Part shown: positions 46,235 through 56,579 of the stretch, piece by piece
Layout of the letters: each line of letters begins with the position of its first letter
Position numbering within the stretch: position 1 is the first letter of the stretch
Assembly: GCA_013407085.1 (NCBI GenBank)
Contig: JACCGJ010016189.1
Span: 1-64,000, forward strand
Direction of reading: 5' to 3'
Origin: Atriophallophorus winterbourni
Lineage: Eukaryota > Platyhelminthes > Trematoda > Plagiorchiida > Microphallidae
Length of the DNA: 64,000 nt
Program-made: the position numbers and the translations under genes
The notes under the pieces: generated by a model
Told to the model about the DNA's origin: nothing
Seen by the model: the letters and a program-made list of their open reading frames with translations, nothing else
Database searches by the model: none

Positions 46235-46960
46235 TCATCATTGTGGATAACCTATTGTTAGACACCGAGATTGATAAGTGGATTGGTAGAGCAGGTTCCA
46301 TCTTATTCAATTTGAAACATCATGTCTGGGGCAACCGCAAGTCGACTGTAAAAACAAATGTGATGGTATACGGCGCGTGCGTTCTAAATGCTTTACCGTA
46401 TGGCAGCGAAAACTGGATCATCAACACAAGACACGAATGGAAGCTGAATGCTTTCATTTAAGGAGCAACCGCCATATCGTGAACAGATAATTGATGAACA
46501 AATTAAACAAGGCCGAATTACTTTCTAAAGCAGGTTTATAGAGCATGTTGACTCTACTACAGCCACATCGCATTCGCTGGCTGGGTCATCTTTACAAAAT
46601 GGGGAATAATCGATCAACTTCATGAAGAGTTGAAATCAGGAAGTTGACCTTTGAGAAGTTAGCACTTGCGGTACAATGACGTTTTCAACAGATATATGAA
46701 AGAGCTTGGCATTGACCCTACAATTCGGAAAGATTTGGCCCTTGACAGCACACGTTAGATGCACTGTTTATATCTTCATCTCCAACCTAGCAAAGGAAAG
46801 AAACTGCATTAGGCTGAGTACTGTAAATCACGCAATCAGTGTGCAATTTCTCAAAACGGTCGATTACTGCCTTTCGCCGTGGACAGATGTTTCCTCCCGA
46901 ATATGACTGTGCTTGCATAGCATGAATTCGACATGCATTGTGATTTACACCCTTTTTTGA
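46235..46960 (+). mobile_element. RTE/SR2-like LINE, 3' end of the reverse transcriptase ORF
   Basis: An open frame at 46243-46461 gives LDTEIDKWIGRAGSILFNLK, VWGNRKSTVKTNVMVYGACV, LPYGSENW and HEWKLNAF, the conserved RTE C-terminal region (EI-RI-A, VW-R-L-TK-VYR-CVL-LLYG-E-W). After frameshifts it continues with HRIRWLGHLYKMG (about 46570) and a decayed QL-KD block, then a CxxC-like SRIGL remnant near 46890. It lies in the large Ig-gene intron. SR2 of schistosomes is the nearest family I know of. Confidence 0.75.
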
Positions 46961-47137
46961 CATGGCCCGAAGGAGACCTACAACAACTGCATTTTGCTTC
47001 AATTGGGCTGTATGAAATAACACAATTGTCTGTCGGTGAAGTAGTGTTCCGAAAACCTAATTACTAAAATCAATGATTTAAGATGCTTAGAAGAATGAAA
47101 GCAGGGAACGTGATTGTAAGTACATAGTTCATTCACC

Positions 47138-47161
47138 TGAATTGAATTGAATTGAATTGAA
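47138..47161. repeat. (TTGAA)n short tandem repeat
   Basis: Four to five copies of GAATT/ATTGA, similar to the 3' end of the LINE B copy at 51850. It may mark an old LINE 3' end. Confidence 0.6.
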
Positions 47162-47523
47162 GGCTGAATGTAAATCCGAGTTAACAAAATATTAATATGC
47201 TTGCTGACTAAACAAGTTTCTGGATTTAAGATAGATAACAGCATTCACCAAAGTTATATGTGAAGAATTCATCATAAATATTTGACCAAAGATGCTACTG
47301 TTCAGTGATTTCCACAACCTTATAAGCAAAATGTCGAACACGTGCAATATAATATTGAGACAAATTGTCTAGTGTGTGAGGGATTTTTTTCTCTATCAGA
47401 ATATAGGTTTTATATTTGTGATTACGTTTGTGCCAGGCAGTAAAAGTGCGAAAGTCGTCATTGGACAAGGTCATGGCCTGGGGTAGTCAATTTTTCGAAT
47501 GTTAGTGATGCTTAAACAAGGTT

Positions 47524-47758
47524 ATACTTGTATGCCAACTGTTATATAGGGTTCGTACAACGAACCACGATGTTCAGACACGGAATCACAAAGTGATTCT
47601 TGGTCAAGCACTCGAGGCGCTTATGGATGACCAAAGTAATGTGTTGCTCACATCCCCATCCCTTACATCTTACTGTCTCCACCTGACGATGGCAAACAGC
47701 CTGAAACCGGTAGTGGTGGGTAAGGGTTGGGGATGTGAGCAACACATTACTTTAGTGA
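47524..47758. repeat. retrozyme-like R2 copy: inverted unit joined head-on to a ribozyme half-unit
   Basis: A - strand unit (47524-47668) is followed directly by a + half-unit (47670-47758). As a result AAAGTAATGTGTTGCTCACA... upstream and its reverse complement downstream flank the hammerhead, about 35 bases each. The hammerhead (47679-47716) has CCAC, CUGACGA (allowed CUGANGA form), UGGC/AAACA/GCCU, GAAA, CCGGUA, GUGG. GTTCGTACAACGAACC is present in the inverted part. Confidence 0.65.
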
Positions 47759-47764
47759 TGCTTA

Positions 47765-48185
47765 TTTGTAAAACTAGGAACAGTGGGGATATGTGGTGGA
47801 ACAATTTTTTAAATGCGCAACATTTTTCGGATTATATCCTTGTGATAATTCATGGAAGAAGTGAATCTAAACAACTTTACTCTTTGCCTGTGACTAAAGA
47901 GAATAAAATAATGGCTGAAAATTGATGTCAAAATGCTGACCAACTTCATTGGCTCATGCTACATAAAACTTCATCTCAAATTTCGACAGAAATTTTGCTG
48001 CTAACACGCAAATTTCACACACAAAAATAACTCTCCGAAATAAATATCTTCTAGAAGGTTTGTTTGCATTGACCTACACAAATTAATTGAAGCACTATGT
48101 CGCTGCCACTTTAAATGCAACGATGTTTTTAAACTATCCGAGGGGACGCAATCTGATAAAATTTTAATCATATTGTGAATGTGCG
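47765..48185. other. no feature seen
   Basis: AT-rich spacer. Confidence 0.3.
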
Positions 48186-48189
48186 AGGT

Positions 48190-48560
48190 GCATTAGCGAT
48201 GAGCGCGAATCATGAGCTTTCGAATAATATACAGAATTACACCCTCTGGCACAACACGAGAGTAAGAAGCGCCGAGAATACCAACGACAACAATGGCAAA
48301 GTAGTAATATTTCGGATTTCGGATTGATTGCATTCGAACGGTTCGGGCGACAACATCTTCGGAATTATGAGATGATCAAAGTCAGCCGCAATCGAACGAT
48401 ATGCAATTCGTCAATGTCGGTCAAACGAGCCCTGCGTGGCGAGGGCTTGAATTGTACTGGTTGCCACGAAATCGACTGACAAATCAGATCGAAGTGACAA
48501 CCTGGGCAGACATGTTGATGATCACCGATGTGATAATTTTTTGCCTATATGCGATAAGCG
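48190..48560 (-). other. coding-like block, frame unresolved
   Basis: Base composition is clearly less AT-rich than the flanks, and several - strand frames look protein-like. One gives IAYRSIAADFDHLIIPKMLS, NITTLPLLSLVFSALLTLVL and CQRV then a stop, with one internal TGA upstream. Another gives RMQSIRNPKYYYFAIVVVG, VVPEGVILYIIRKLMIRAHR and a stop. A third gives HVCPGCHFDLICQ and LTDIDELHIVRLRLTLIIS. The block lies next to the PLE tail, so it could be old PLE or host coding sequence. A hydrophobic segment of about 20 residues occurs in both of the first two readings. Confidence 0.25.
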
Positions 48561-48574
48561 TGTGTTTCATTCAA

Positions 48575-48890
48575 TCAATTGGAATATGTTTGGAACCGAT
48601 CGTGTATTCATAATGCAAGGAAATTTGAGTGCAATCGGTTAGAGTAGTTTTTGGGTAACGTTTCACTTCTGACACAGAAGCTTCGTCAGACCAAGGGTGA
48701 TAGTCAGGACAGGGAACATGTTTAAGTAGTAGTCAACCCACCACCACTTATTTGACCTTACCGCTAAACAGCCCGTAGTACGCCTACAGTGTGTCACGTC
48801 TCGTGGGAATGCTCGGGATCAGTGGTCCACTTTCACAGTGTGTATCCAAATAAATCTGATAAAAGTGAACACAAGTGAATACAAATGAAC
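48575..48890 (-). mobile_element. Penelope-like element (unit 1), 3' tail with hammerhead; left part
   Basis: On - this reads a GTGTATTCACTTGTGTTCAC segment, ACGTGACACACTGTAGGCGT, TGGTGGTGGGTTGACTACTA, the hammerhead-like motif (48651-48694) and ATGAATACACGATCGGTTCC. It is about 85-90% alike to 53390-53690 (+) by eye. LINE B inserted at 48890 separates it from the rest of the unit at 51886-52260. Confidence 0.65.
48651..48694 (-). ncRNA. hammerhead-like motif, class 2 (PLE tail)
   Basis: On -: stem I 5' UUGGU; core CUGACGA; stem II CUUCUG / loop UGU / CAGAAG with one bulged G and an outer A-U pair; core GAAA; CGUU with possible cleavage after the second U; stem I 3' ACCCAA (one bulged C). 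Hammerheads with minimal stem III are known in PLE terminal repeats, and this one sits in such a tail. The unusual bulges leave activity uncertain. Confidence 0.5.
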
Positions 48891-51885
48891 AGTCCTTGCT
48901 GTCAACATCGACCGTCAAATTTTTGTATACGAATGCCCAATGCTTGACAAACTACACGAATTGATTAAACTAACTACAACACACTCACCAGACGTGATTG
49001 CCGTAACTGAGACATGGTTTCATCCAAAATTAACTGACAATGAATTTGTCATTGAAGGTATGTCTCTACTTCGCGCAATCGCCTGACTCGAGGAGGTTGT
49101 GTTGCGCTTTACTACATTTCGAGACTGCTCTGCCAAGAGATCACTGATGACGACTTACAACTGCAAGACAAATTAAGGTGTTCGCTGAATGTAACAGCAG
49201 GGAAAAAATGCATAGTGGGTGTGATTTACCGTTCGCCCTCAGCCGACGAAGCCTACAATTCAGCATTACTTGCAAATATACGCTTAGCGGCTACCAGATA
49301 CCGCGGCAGACTTATTCTGATCGGAGACTTCAATCTGCCGAACTTCAAGGGAAATTCAGTTCATCCAGAAAATTCTTTAAATGCTTTATATCAACAGTTG
49401 CTGGAAGAAATTACACTCTACAACCATATTTTCAACAATACCCGATTTCGTGGTACTGATACGCCGTCTATCTTGGACTTGATACTGACAAATGAGGAGC
49501 ACGTGATTGAAAGTTTCACTTATGAAGCTCCGTTAGGAATCAGTGACCAGTTAGTTATCACGTTTGGTTATATTTGCCAGGCAATCCGAGCAAGTGACAT
49601 CAACAAGGTGATTAGAAAAATTGACTTTTCACAACTTAAAACTACTCTTAAGAACGCCAAAGACCCGGGTCTTAAGTCCGACAACGTGCACGATCAGTGG
49701 CAGTGGATGATAAACGAACTTAAGTTCGCCGTTGAAATGCACTCTCATCTTCTTCCAAAGGTGCGAAAAATGAATATACATTTAAGCTGAGAAGCCGATA
49801 ACGAAACTGGTTGACCTTGCGAAATGCTGTATTGCGGGCTCATCGACATGATACCACTGTTGAGAGTTGGGAGACATTCTGTTTTCTGATAAATAAAGTA
49901 AACAAACTTGTTGTTGATGACAAACTGAATTATCAAAAGCATTTACTCAACAAAATGGAATCAAACCCCAGAATTCTCTACCAGAACATAAATAACCGGT
50001 CAAGCGTGAAACCAGGAGTTGCCGCTCTAAAGACACGTGATGGAACAACAACCATCGCAATCTGCCGAAGTTCTACCTCATTTCTTCTCCACTTTTTTCA
50101 GCCCACGAAACACCGTTACCTGTCCCTTAACTCCCGTCATCTCACCCGAAAATGTTTTACAACGACTAACTATTACCTCGGAAAGTGTCCTCCACACGTT
50201 GCTAAATCTCAACACGAGAAAATCTCCGAAGCTAACGAAATTACCCCGTTGTTTCTTAAAATCTGTGCTTATACTTTGTGTACGCCTCTCACCTACTTGT
50301 TTAACCTCTCTTTAACCCAAAAGTTCGTTCCCTGTGATTGGAAGAATGGCATCATTACCCCCATCCACAAAGGAGGAAACTGTTACGAAGTATCCAACTA
50401 TCGACCAGTAACACTACAACCGGTGATTTCTAAAGTGATGGAGCGCCTCGTAGCAAACAGCGTCACAAAACATCTGGAAGACAATTGCTTGCTCGCAGTC
50501 GAACAACACGGCTTCAGAAAAAGACTCTTGCCTTTCAAAATTTCTGCTCGCCCTCGATGACTGGACTCAAGCTGTAGACAAAGGTCTTACCGTACACGCT
50601 TGTTATCTTGATATGTCGAAAGAATTCGATCGTGTCAACTACAGTCTGTTACTACAAAAGATGGAGCTATGTGGAATCAAGGGTTCATTACAAGCCTGGT
50701 TTGAGGATTATCTCCGCGACCGTGTCATTCGAGTAAGGGTTGATGGTGCTTTGTCATGACCTATTGCAGTAACGAGTGGGGTGCCGCAGGGATCAGTGCT
50801 TGGACCAATTCTTTTCCTGATGTATGTCAACGACTTACCTAAACTTGCTCGCTGCAAAATCCTGTTATTTGCGGATGACATCAAGCTGTGAACACAAGTA
50901 CGCACAACTGAGGATTGCAGACAGCTTCAGCTGGACCTCGCTGCCTTACAAGACTGGTCAGTTAGAAATGAACTACCTTTCAATGTCAGAAAATGCAAGG
51001 TATTGACTGTTAGAAGACATTTCAAGTTCTCTTACACTCTTGGTTCCAATATTCTCGAAAGCACCTACAATGAGAAGGACTTGGGTGTGTGGGTGAGCAG
51101 CACTTTGAAACCGTCACATAACGCCACAGCTGTCTATGAAAAGACGTAACGAGTACTGCTTCTGCTAAAACGAGTGTTCGGGAGTTTCACGAAGCAAACC
51201 GTTCATCGAATAATTAATACGTACTTGAGGCCAACCATGGAGTATGCGGTTCAGGCTTGGTCACCCTGGCTACAGAAGGATATCAGCCTCTTGCAGAGAA
51301 CATATCATCGGACCACCAAGCTCGTACGCGTTTTGAAGCACAAATAATACGAAGATCGCATTGCAAGTCTCAATCTCTTCGACTCTTGCTACTTCCGTCT
51401 TAGAGGTGATTTGATTCTTATGTTCAATATACTGCATACCCCCAACCATCTCGTAAATAAACTATTCACGCGCCTACCACCCAGAACCAGCCGGAGTCAC
51501 GACTATACAGTACTTATTCCCGACTCGAGACTAAACTGTCGAAGGTATTTAATTATGTACGTGTAGGCTTTACCTGGAACTCCCTACCCTGTAATGTTGC
51601 ACATTCACCCAACTTGGATATACTCAAATCGAATTTGGACAATTTCATGTTGACCAATCCAAACTTTGAAACTATAAATTTTACACCATAAAAGCTTTGA
51701 ACTTTGAAAACAGTTTCTTTCCAATGGATTTTTACTTGATTCCTGAAGTGCTCAGTAAGCAAACAAATCCCGTTTTTCTACTTATGTTATTCGTAATTCC
51801 AATATTATTCTGTGGTTTTTGTTAAGCTATATGCTTTTCAGACCATCAAAATTGAATTGAATTGAAATGAATTGAAATCGGCGAA
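48890..51885 (+). mobile_element. LINE family B, near-complete ORF2 copy inserted in PLE unit 1
   Basis: The endonuclease begins at about 48925 (KFLYTNAQCL), then VTETWF (about 49005), VIYRSPSADE, IGDFNLPNF, TPSILDLILT and PLGISDQ (to 49560). The RT runs 49800-51100: KNGIITPIHKGGNCYEVSNY, ISKVMERLV, VEQHGFRK (frameshift at 50520), [24 protein letters not shown] (about 50775) and LLFADDIKL (about 50865). The C-terminus is MEYAVQAWSPW and QRTYHRTTKLV (51240-51330). The 3' end is (ATTGA)n at about 51850-51880. Several stops and shifts make it inactive. ORF1 is absent (5' truncation). Confidence 0.8.
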
Positions 51886-52262
51886 GGTCAGTTGACACAG
51901 CTCCCCACATAAGTAAAAGTACATAACTAACGGGGCTAAGGCTATTTTTGAAGAAAAACAAAAAAATCTAATTAACTAGTAGGTATAAGGTGAATAAAAA
52001 CTATTTGCTTTCGCATCAGTGCCGAGCGCCAGATTGTGTAGATTTCTGCCTCATCCACCTTATTGACCGCCAGTCGACCTGCCTTGGCAATTTCGCCCGC
52101 CTCCGCATGTAGGCGTTTGCTATACGGTTAGCTTTACCGCGTCTCAATATTGCCACATTGTCTAGATCGACGCTGTGGCCTGGATCTAAAACGAGCTCCG
52201 CCAAGGCGGAATCACGAATAAGGGATTGATATTCCCTCGCATCTTGGGTCTGTCTCCGGACA
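51886..52262 (-). mobile_element. Penelope-like element (unit 1), GIY-YIG endonuclease C-terminus and start of 3' tail
   Basis: On - an open frame from about 52255 to 52016 encodes DAREYQSLIRDSALAELVLD, PGHSVDLDNVAILRRGKANR and an Arg-rich end (NAYMRRRAKLPRQVDW). This is the region C-terminal to GIY-YIG in PLE proteins (LAEH-L-TGH-IDF-N--IL-R pattern). The stop is at 52016. The 3' UTR (GCCTTAGCCCCGTTAGTTAT, GTGGGGAGCTGTGTCAACTG) follows and is shared with 53310-53370 on +. LINE B then interrupts. The RT domain is not present in this copy. Confidence 0.7.
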
Positions 52263-52269
52263 CGCGTTC

Positions 52270-52905
52270 AGTGTTCTTCGATTCTGGTGTGAATGTCCCT
52301 GGAAGTCTGCAGTGTGTTTCATTATTTGTTCTGTGCTTAATAAACGCATTTAACCAATCGGATACTCTTGTGTTGTGTGATTCCTGGGTTAACGCGCTTA
52401 GAGTTGGCAGGTTGACCTCAGGATGAAGCGAGACACAATCGATGTGCGTGCGTGCAACGCGGGTGGTTAATTTTGGACCGATAAACCGAAATGTAATAAG
52501 TGGTCACGTGTGTGCCACCTGCCATGTGTAGACCTGAAATCACCTGACGCTATCATCTCCGGCTTCTCTCTACCTCCAAACGCTACAATATTATTGCTGT
52601 ATGCGAGACAGCTCAGTTTTGTCTATTTCTAATTCGCAAATAATTTGGTTTAGCACAAAGTCAGATCAGCGTCCGAATATCAGGTCACGGATACGTATAC
52701 CTGATGAGTGGCAACAACCGCGAGCCCGATCGTGTGCTTCCGTCCTGCTTTTCGAACGTCATATAATACTTGTAAATAAAAATATGGCTTCAAACGAAAA
52801 TGTAAGATCTGTCTCACAAAACTTTATCAAATATGATCTGTTTGCTGTTGAACTAGCGTTTTAAATGCAAATTAATGATAATCTTGTGGTCAAGAACGTC
52901 TCATT
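52270..52905. other. unassigned sequence, perhaps PLE-associated, with a hammerhead-like site
   Basis: Moderate-GC sequence between two PLE units with no coding frame I can support. It contains the variant hammerhead-like motif at 52695-52737. Confidence 0.3.
52695..52737 (+). ncRNA. variant hammerhead-like motif, stems intact, GAAA core broken
   Basis: Stem I GUAUAC with GUGUGC (six pairs including U-G), core CUGAUGA, stem II GUGG / loop CAACAA / CCGC, then GAGC where GAAA is needed, and CCGAUC before the predicted cleavage site. The core substitutions should abolish cleavage. It looks like a third, older family. Confidence 0.4.
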
Positions 52906-52924
52906 CTAATTAAGAGTAACAAGT

Positions 52925-53690
52925 CCGTAGCTATCAAATGCTGAATAATCTTGCAATGAAATTTGAGTGCAATCAGTTAGAGCAGTTTTTGGGTAACGTT
53001 TCACTTCTGACACAGAAGCTTCGTCATTATCTAACAACCAATATTCTAGTGTTTGGAATTTATCTAATCGGCAACTTTCGCAAGCTGAGCAAAGATTGTT
53101 GGAGAAGGGCTCGAATTTCTGCATAATTAAGCGCTTGATGAAGGCTGAAGAGGGATCATTAAATGCACTTCCCAATGAAAAGGCAGACGCGGCAAGAAAC
53201 TTTATCGCTGGTGTCATTAAAAACCAGGAACAAGGTGGTGCAAAACCTCGATTCACACGAAAGAAAAGCACTTCTTACGCTTAAGCAAGATACGAATATA
53301 GCCATTACTAAGGCTGAAATTTGCCCCTTTAGTTATGTACTTTAACTCATGTGGGACGCTGTGTCAACTGATCTTGACCGTGTTCACTTGTATTAGATTG
53401 ATGTGGATACACACTAGCAGGAAAATCGACCACTGATCCTGGTAATTCCCACGAGACGTGACACTGCGTAGGCGTACTATAGGCTGTTTAGCGGTAAGGT
53501 CAAATCAGTGGTGGTGGGTTGACTACTACTTAATCATGTTGCCTGTCCTGACTGTCACCCTTGGTCTGACGAAGCTTCTGTGTCAGAAGTGAAATGTTAC
53601 CCAAAACTGCTCTAACCGATTGCACTCAAATTTCTTTGCATTATGAATACACGATCGGTCCCAAACATATTCCAATCGATTGCTCAATAA
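52925..53690 (+). mobile_element. Penelope-like element (unit 2): pre-RT domain fused to 3' tail
   Basis: Layout: an inverted tail piece (52925-53026, - orientation), then on + the pre-RT region. That region reads VWNLSNRQLSQAEQRLLEKG, SNFCIIKRLMKAEEGSLNAL and EKADAARNFIAGVIKNQEQG, then LKQDTNIAITKA. This is the N-terminal conserved block of PLE polymerases (LS--E--LL-KG--F ... LK-D--I-I--AD). The frame shifts near 53270. At about 53318 it jumps directly to the element's 3' UTR, so RT and GIY-YIG are deleted. The tail ends with a class 2 hammerhead (53561-53604) and ATGAATACACGATCGGTCCC. Confidence 0.7.
53561..53604 (+). ncRNA. hammerhead-like motif, class 2 (PLE tail), second copy
   Basis: Same layout as 48651-48694: UUGGU, CUGACGA, CUUCUG/UGU/CAGAAG stem, GAAA, then UGUU (C changed to U after GAAA), ACCCAA. 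A third, truncated copy lies on - at about 52985-53022 and ends exactly inside the CUGACGA core. Confidence 0.45.
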
Positions 53691-53694
53691 TCTT

Positions 53695-54150
53695 GTTTCA
53701 ACCGAATCCAAATCTCCCCAGAGAAGCTGGATTGAGACAAGTGCGCTCATGAAAAATATCGCGATTTGCTAAATCAGGTTCTGGGTATGAGGCTCATGCC
53801 GTTTCATAAATATTAGTGGGCACTGCGCTCGAATAGTTCGTAACAGTTCCGTTCCATATAAGATCACATTCTGAATGCAAACATCACGAAAGTTGGCACT
53901 ATTTTGGAAACACGCCCAGATATTTTGTGTGTTGACAGCTGCTGAAAAGATACACAATTTATCAAATACTCGCTTTTCCAAATATTAAGCCTCTTACCGA
54001 AGTTTGAGCTCTCTTATTTTCTAACTCAATCAAAAACGATTGTTATCACCTTGAAATTTCACATCTTGAAATACCTTTTTGATCAAAACAATGTAAGAAA
54101 TATTTACAAAGCTTTAGTTTCCTTTTATAATGGATGTTTTGCGACTTGAA
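53695..54150. other. no feature seen
   Basis: AT-rich with no recognised content. Confidence 0.35.
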
Positions 54151-54154
54151 TTCA

Positions 54155-55850
54155 ATTCAGAACTCAGAACTCAGAACTCAGAAACTTTTATGGTAGAAAA
54201 AGCATTATGCTTAACAATAACCATAGGATGACAAGGTTTATGGAATATATAAAAAAATATAAAAAATATCTCAAAAATCATTAAGGACACTCACATACGG
54301 CATGGTTCGTCATAAACTCATCGAGTTTTAAAGCGAAAACCTCAACAGATTCTGATCGTGTGATTTCTTCAGGCGAATAGTTCCAAGTGAAACAAATTCT
54401 TACCAAGAAAAAATTACGACGTATATCCAATCGAGAATGCGGAATGCTTAAAGCCTTTGAATGTGTTCGTGTTCGAGTAAGGTCATGGAGCATTAGCAAG
54501 TGTTTAGGGGATGGTTTAGAGAATGCAGGATTTTGAATTTCAACATAAGGTCACTACGTATCCGCCGTTGGGTAAAATCGTGTAGGTTCAGTTTAAACAT
54601 TCGCTTTGTGAAACGCAAATTTCTGTACCGGGAGACCAACTTTGTAGCACGATGATAAATCCTGTCGAGTAATTCTATATCCTTCCTCAGCCATGGTGCC
54701 CAGGCTTGGATGGAATATTCCATAACAGGACGTATATACGTGTTAATTACTCGGGGTAGGGTTTCGGGCGTCGAATATTCTTTTGAGAAGACTCAAGATA
54801 CGCTTTATTGTACACCATCCGGCAATGATGTCCATGCCGAATAGATCATTTTCTGCTGTGGTCCACACAAGATCTTGCGTGCCAAGCTTATACGTGTGGT
54901 GCAGAGATTTTCCAAGCTGCAGCATTTTACATTTCGCAGGGTTAAATGGTAACTCATTTAACTGGGACCAACGAAATAAGATGCTCAGATCCGTTGTAAT
55001 GCCATACAGTCATTAACAGAGCCGTTTTAATATCATCGGCAAATAGGCATCCAATATTCTCTACTATATCTCACCAAGTAGACGAGCCTTGCGGAACTCC
55101 ACTCGTGACGTCTATTTTTCTAGATAAGGTGCTGCCAACGCGAACTTGGACGTGTCTATCAGTAAGATAGTCCCTTATCCAATTCAGCAATATTCCCGTT
55201 ATTCCATAGGATTCGAGCTTTTTAATTAAGATGTCATGGTTTACTCTATCGAAAGCTTTGGAAATATCGATGTAGCATGCATGTACAGCCTTACCTTCGT
55301 CTAGTGCCTTGGTCCAATCCTCGAACGTTGTAACAAGGCTAGATAAACAGGAACGATCTCTTCGAAAACCGTGTTGTGCTGCGGTCAAAATATTTTGGTT
55401 TTCAAAATGTTCTCTTATGCGCGCAGTCACAATGCGTTCCATTAATTTAGAGTTCACCGGAAGTAACGTTACCTGTCTATAGTTTGCAGTGTCTGAACGG
55501 CTATCGCCTTTATAAATAGGAGTTATCATCCCTGCTTTCCATTGCCGTGGTATTTTTCCTTCATTTAAGCTGAGATTGAATATGCGAGTGAGAGGAGCAG
55601 TCAAAGCAACGCGACACCGGCGAAGTATGGCGGGGGTAATTTTGTCTGCGCCTGGGGACTTCTTTTCGTTTAGTTGACAAAGTTCACGAAAAAACATGTA
55701 TTCGTTGATAGTCATTTCACTTAGTAATTAGAAATGTGGTGAATTCGGTGAAACTTGATGTGGGATACATCGCTTGGGATTGAAGACGAATGAGTAAAAC
55801 GTTGCTAAAGCATCGGCGGTATCTTGGGCAGTGTGGGTCAATCCATTAGG
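54155..55850 (-). mobile_element. LINE family E (CR1-like), 5'-truncated copy
   Basis: On - the RT is intact in one frame from 55715 to 55071. It has KKSPGADKITPAILRRC, WKAGMITPIYKGDSRSDTAN, AAQHGFRRDRSCLSSLV, ISKAFDRVNHDIL and TSGVPQGS. A deletion then removes part of the fingers-to-palm link, and the catalytic CLFADDIK follows near 55045. The C-terminal parts are WTTAENDL (54880), MEYSIQAWAPWLRKDIELLD (54723) and ICFTWNYSPEEITRSE (54400). The 3' end on - has AGTTCTG heptamers (54157-54183), distinct from those of families A and B. Confidence 0.8.
54157..54183 (-). repeat. LINE E 3'-terminal heptamer repeat
   Basis: Three to four copies of CAGAACT on + (AGTTCTG on -) next to the LINE E 3' UTR. 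Confidence 0.7.
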
Positions 55851-55876
55851 ATTAATCCATTGAGATTATTAATATT

Positions 55877-55896
55877 TACTACTACTACTACTACTA
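55877..55896. repeat. (ACT)n microsatellite
   Basis: About six ACT trinucleotides in a row. Confidence 0.85.
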
Positions 55897-55899
55897 TTT

Positions 55900-56320
55900 A
55901 ATGCCTTCTACATTGAAATGTAAGCCCATGTTTTGGCCAGCGACACGGAACTCCAAACGTGATTCATTGCTTAAAATGGTCTCTATGACTACTTCGTTAC
56001 AATTTCGGAAACGCGACTTACATTACATCCACCGAACCTATCCTCATAATTCAATCCTGATAACATCTGTGTTAATCGGTCGTTAATCGATAATTGCATG
56101 ATAATTAATTATAAACTGTACGCTGAAATGTCTGCGAATTCTATCAGAAGCATTGCAGAAAAGCAATAAGGACAATGACAATGAGGACATTCGTAATCAA
56201 TATGCAGATAAGACGTGCTATTGTAACAATATAATTACTAAATATATTTAAACAAATTCGACTTACTCCGACTTCTTTTATTGTAGATAATCAAGGGTTT
56301 GATGACTGTGAAAATTAAAA
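55900..56320. other. no feature seen
   Basis: AT-rich; no supported open frame. Confidence 0.35.
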
Positions 56321-56321
56321 A

Positions 56322-56575
56322 AACCACAGATTAACAGATGACAATCATAATAATAAGTTTGAACATTTCGGAGGACGGAGCGTTGCAGATAAGACGTGTG
56401 GCTAACAATATCTACTAAGTTCTGCTAATATTATAATTGCTTGCAATAAAACTGTGGATTAACAGATGAGTTTGAACATTTCGGAGGACGGAGCGTAATT
56501 ATCATTGTGGCTTACGGTATCTAAGAAAGTTGACGAATGCTTTAATATTATAATTGCTTGCAGATAAAACTTTAG
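56322..56575. repeat. two-copy tandem duplication, about 130 bp
   Basis: GATTAACAGATGA and AGTTTGAACATTTCGGAGGA followed by CGGAGCG occur twice (about 56325 and 56455). Both are followed by a TATCTAC/TAAG stretch and TAATATTATAATTGCTTGCA. Confidence 0.65.
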
Positions 56576-56579
56576 GTGA

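Noticed and set aside
52906..53271. 121-codon minus-strand open frame
   Set aside because: It is the antisense shadow of the PLE pre-RT sequence on +, which matches the family.
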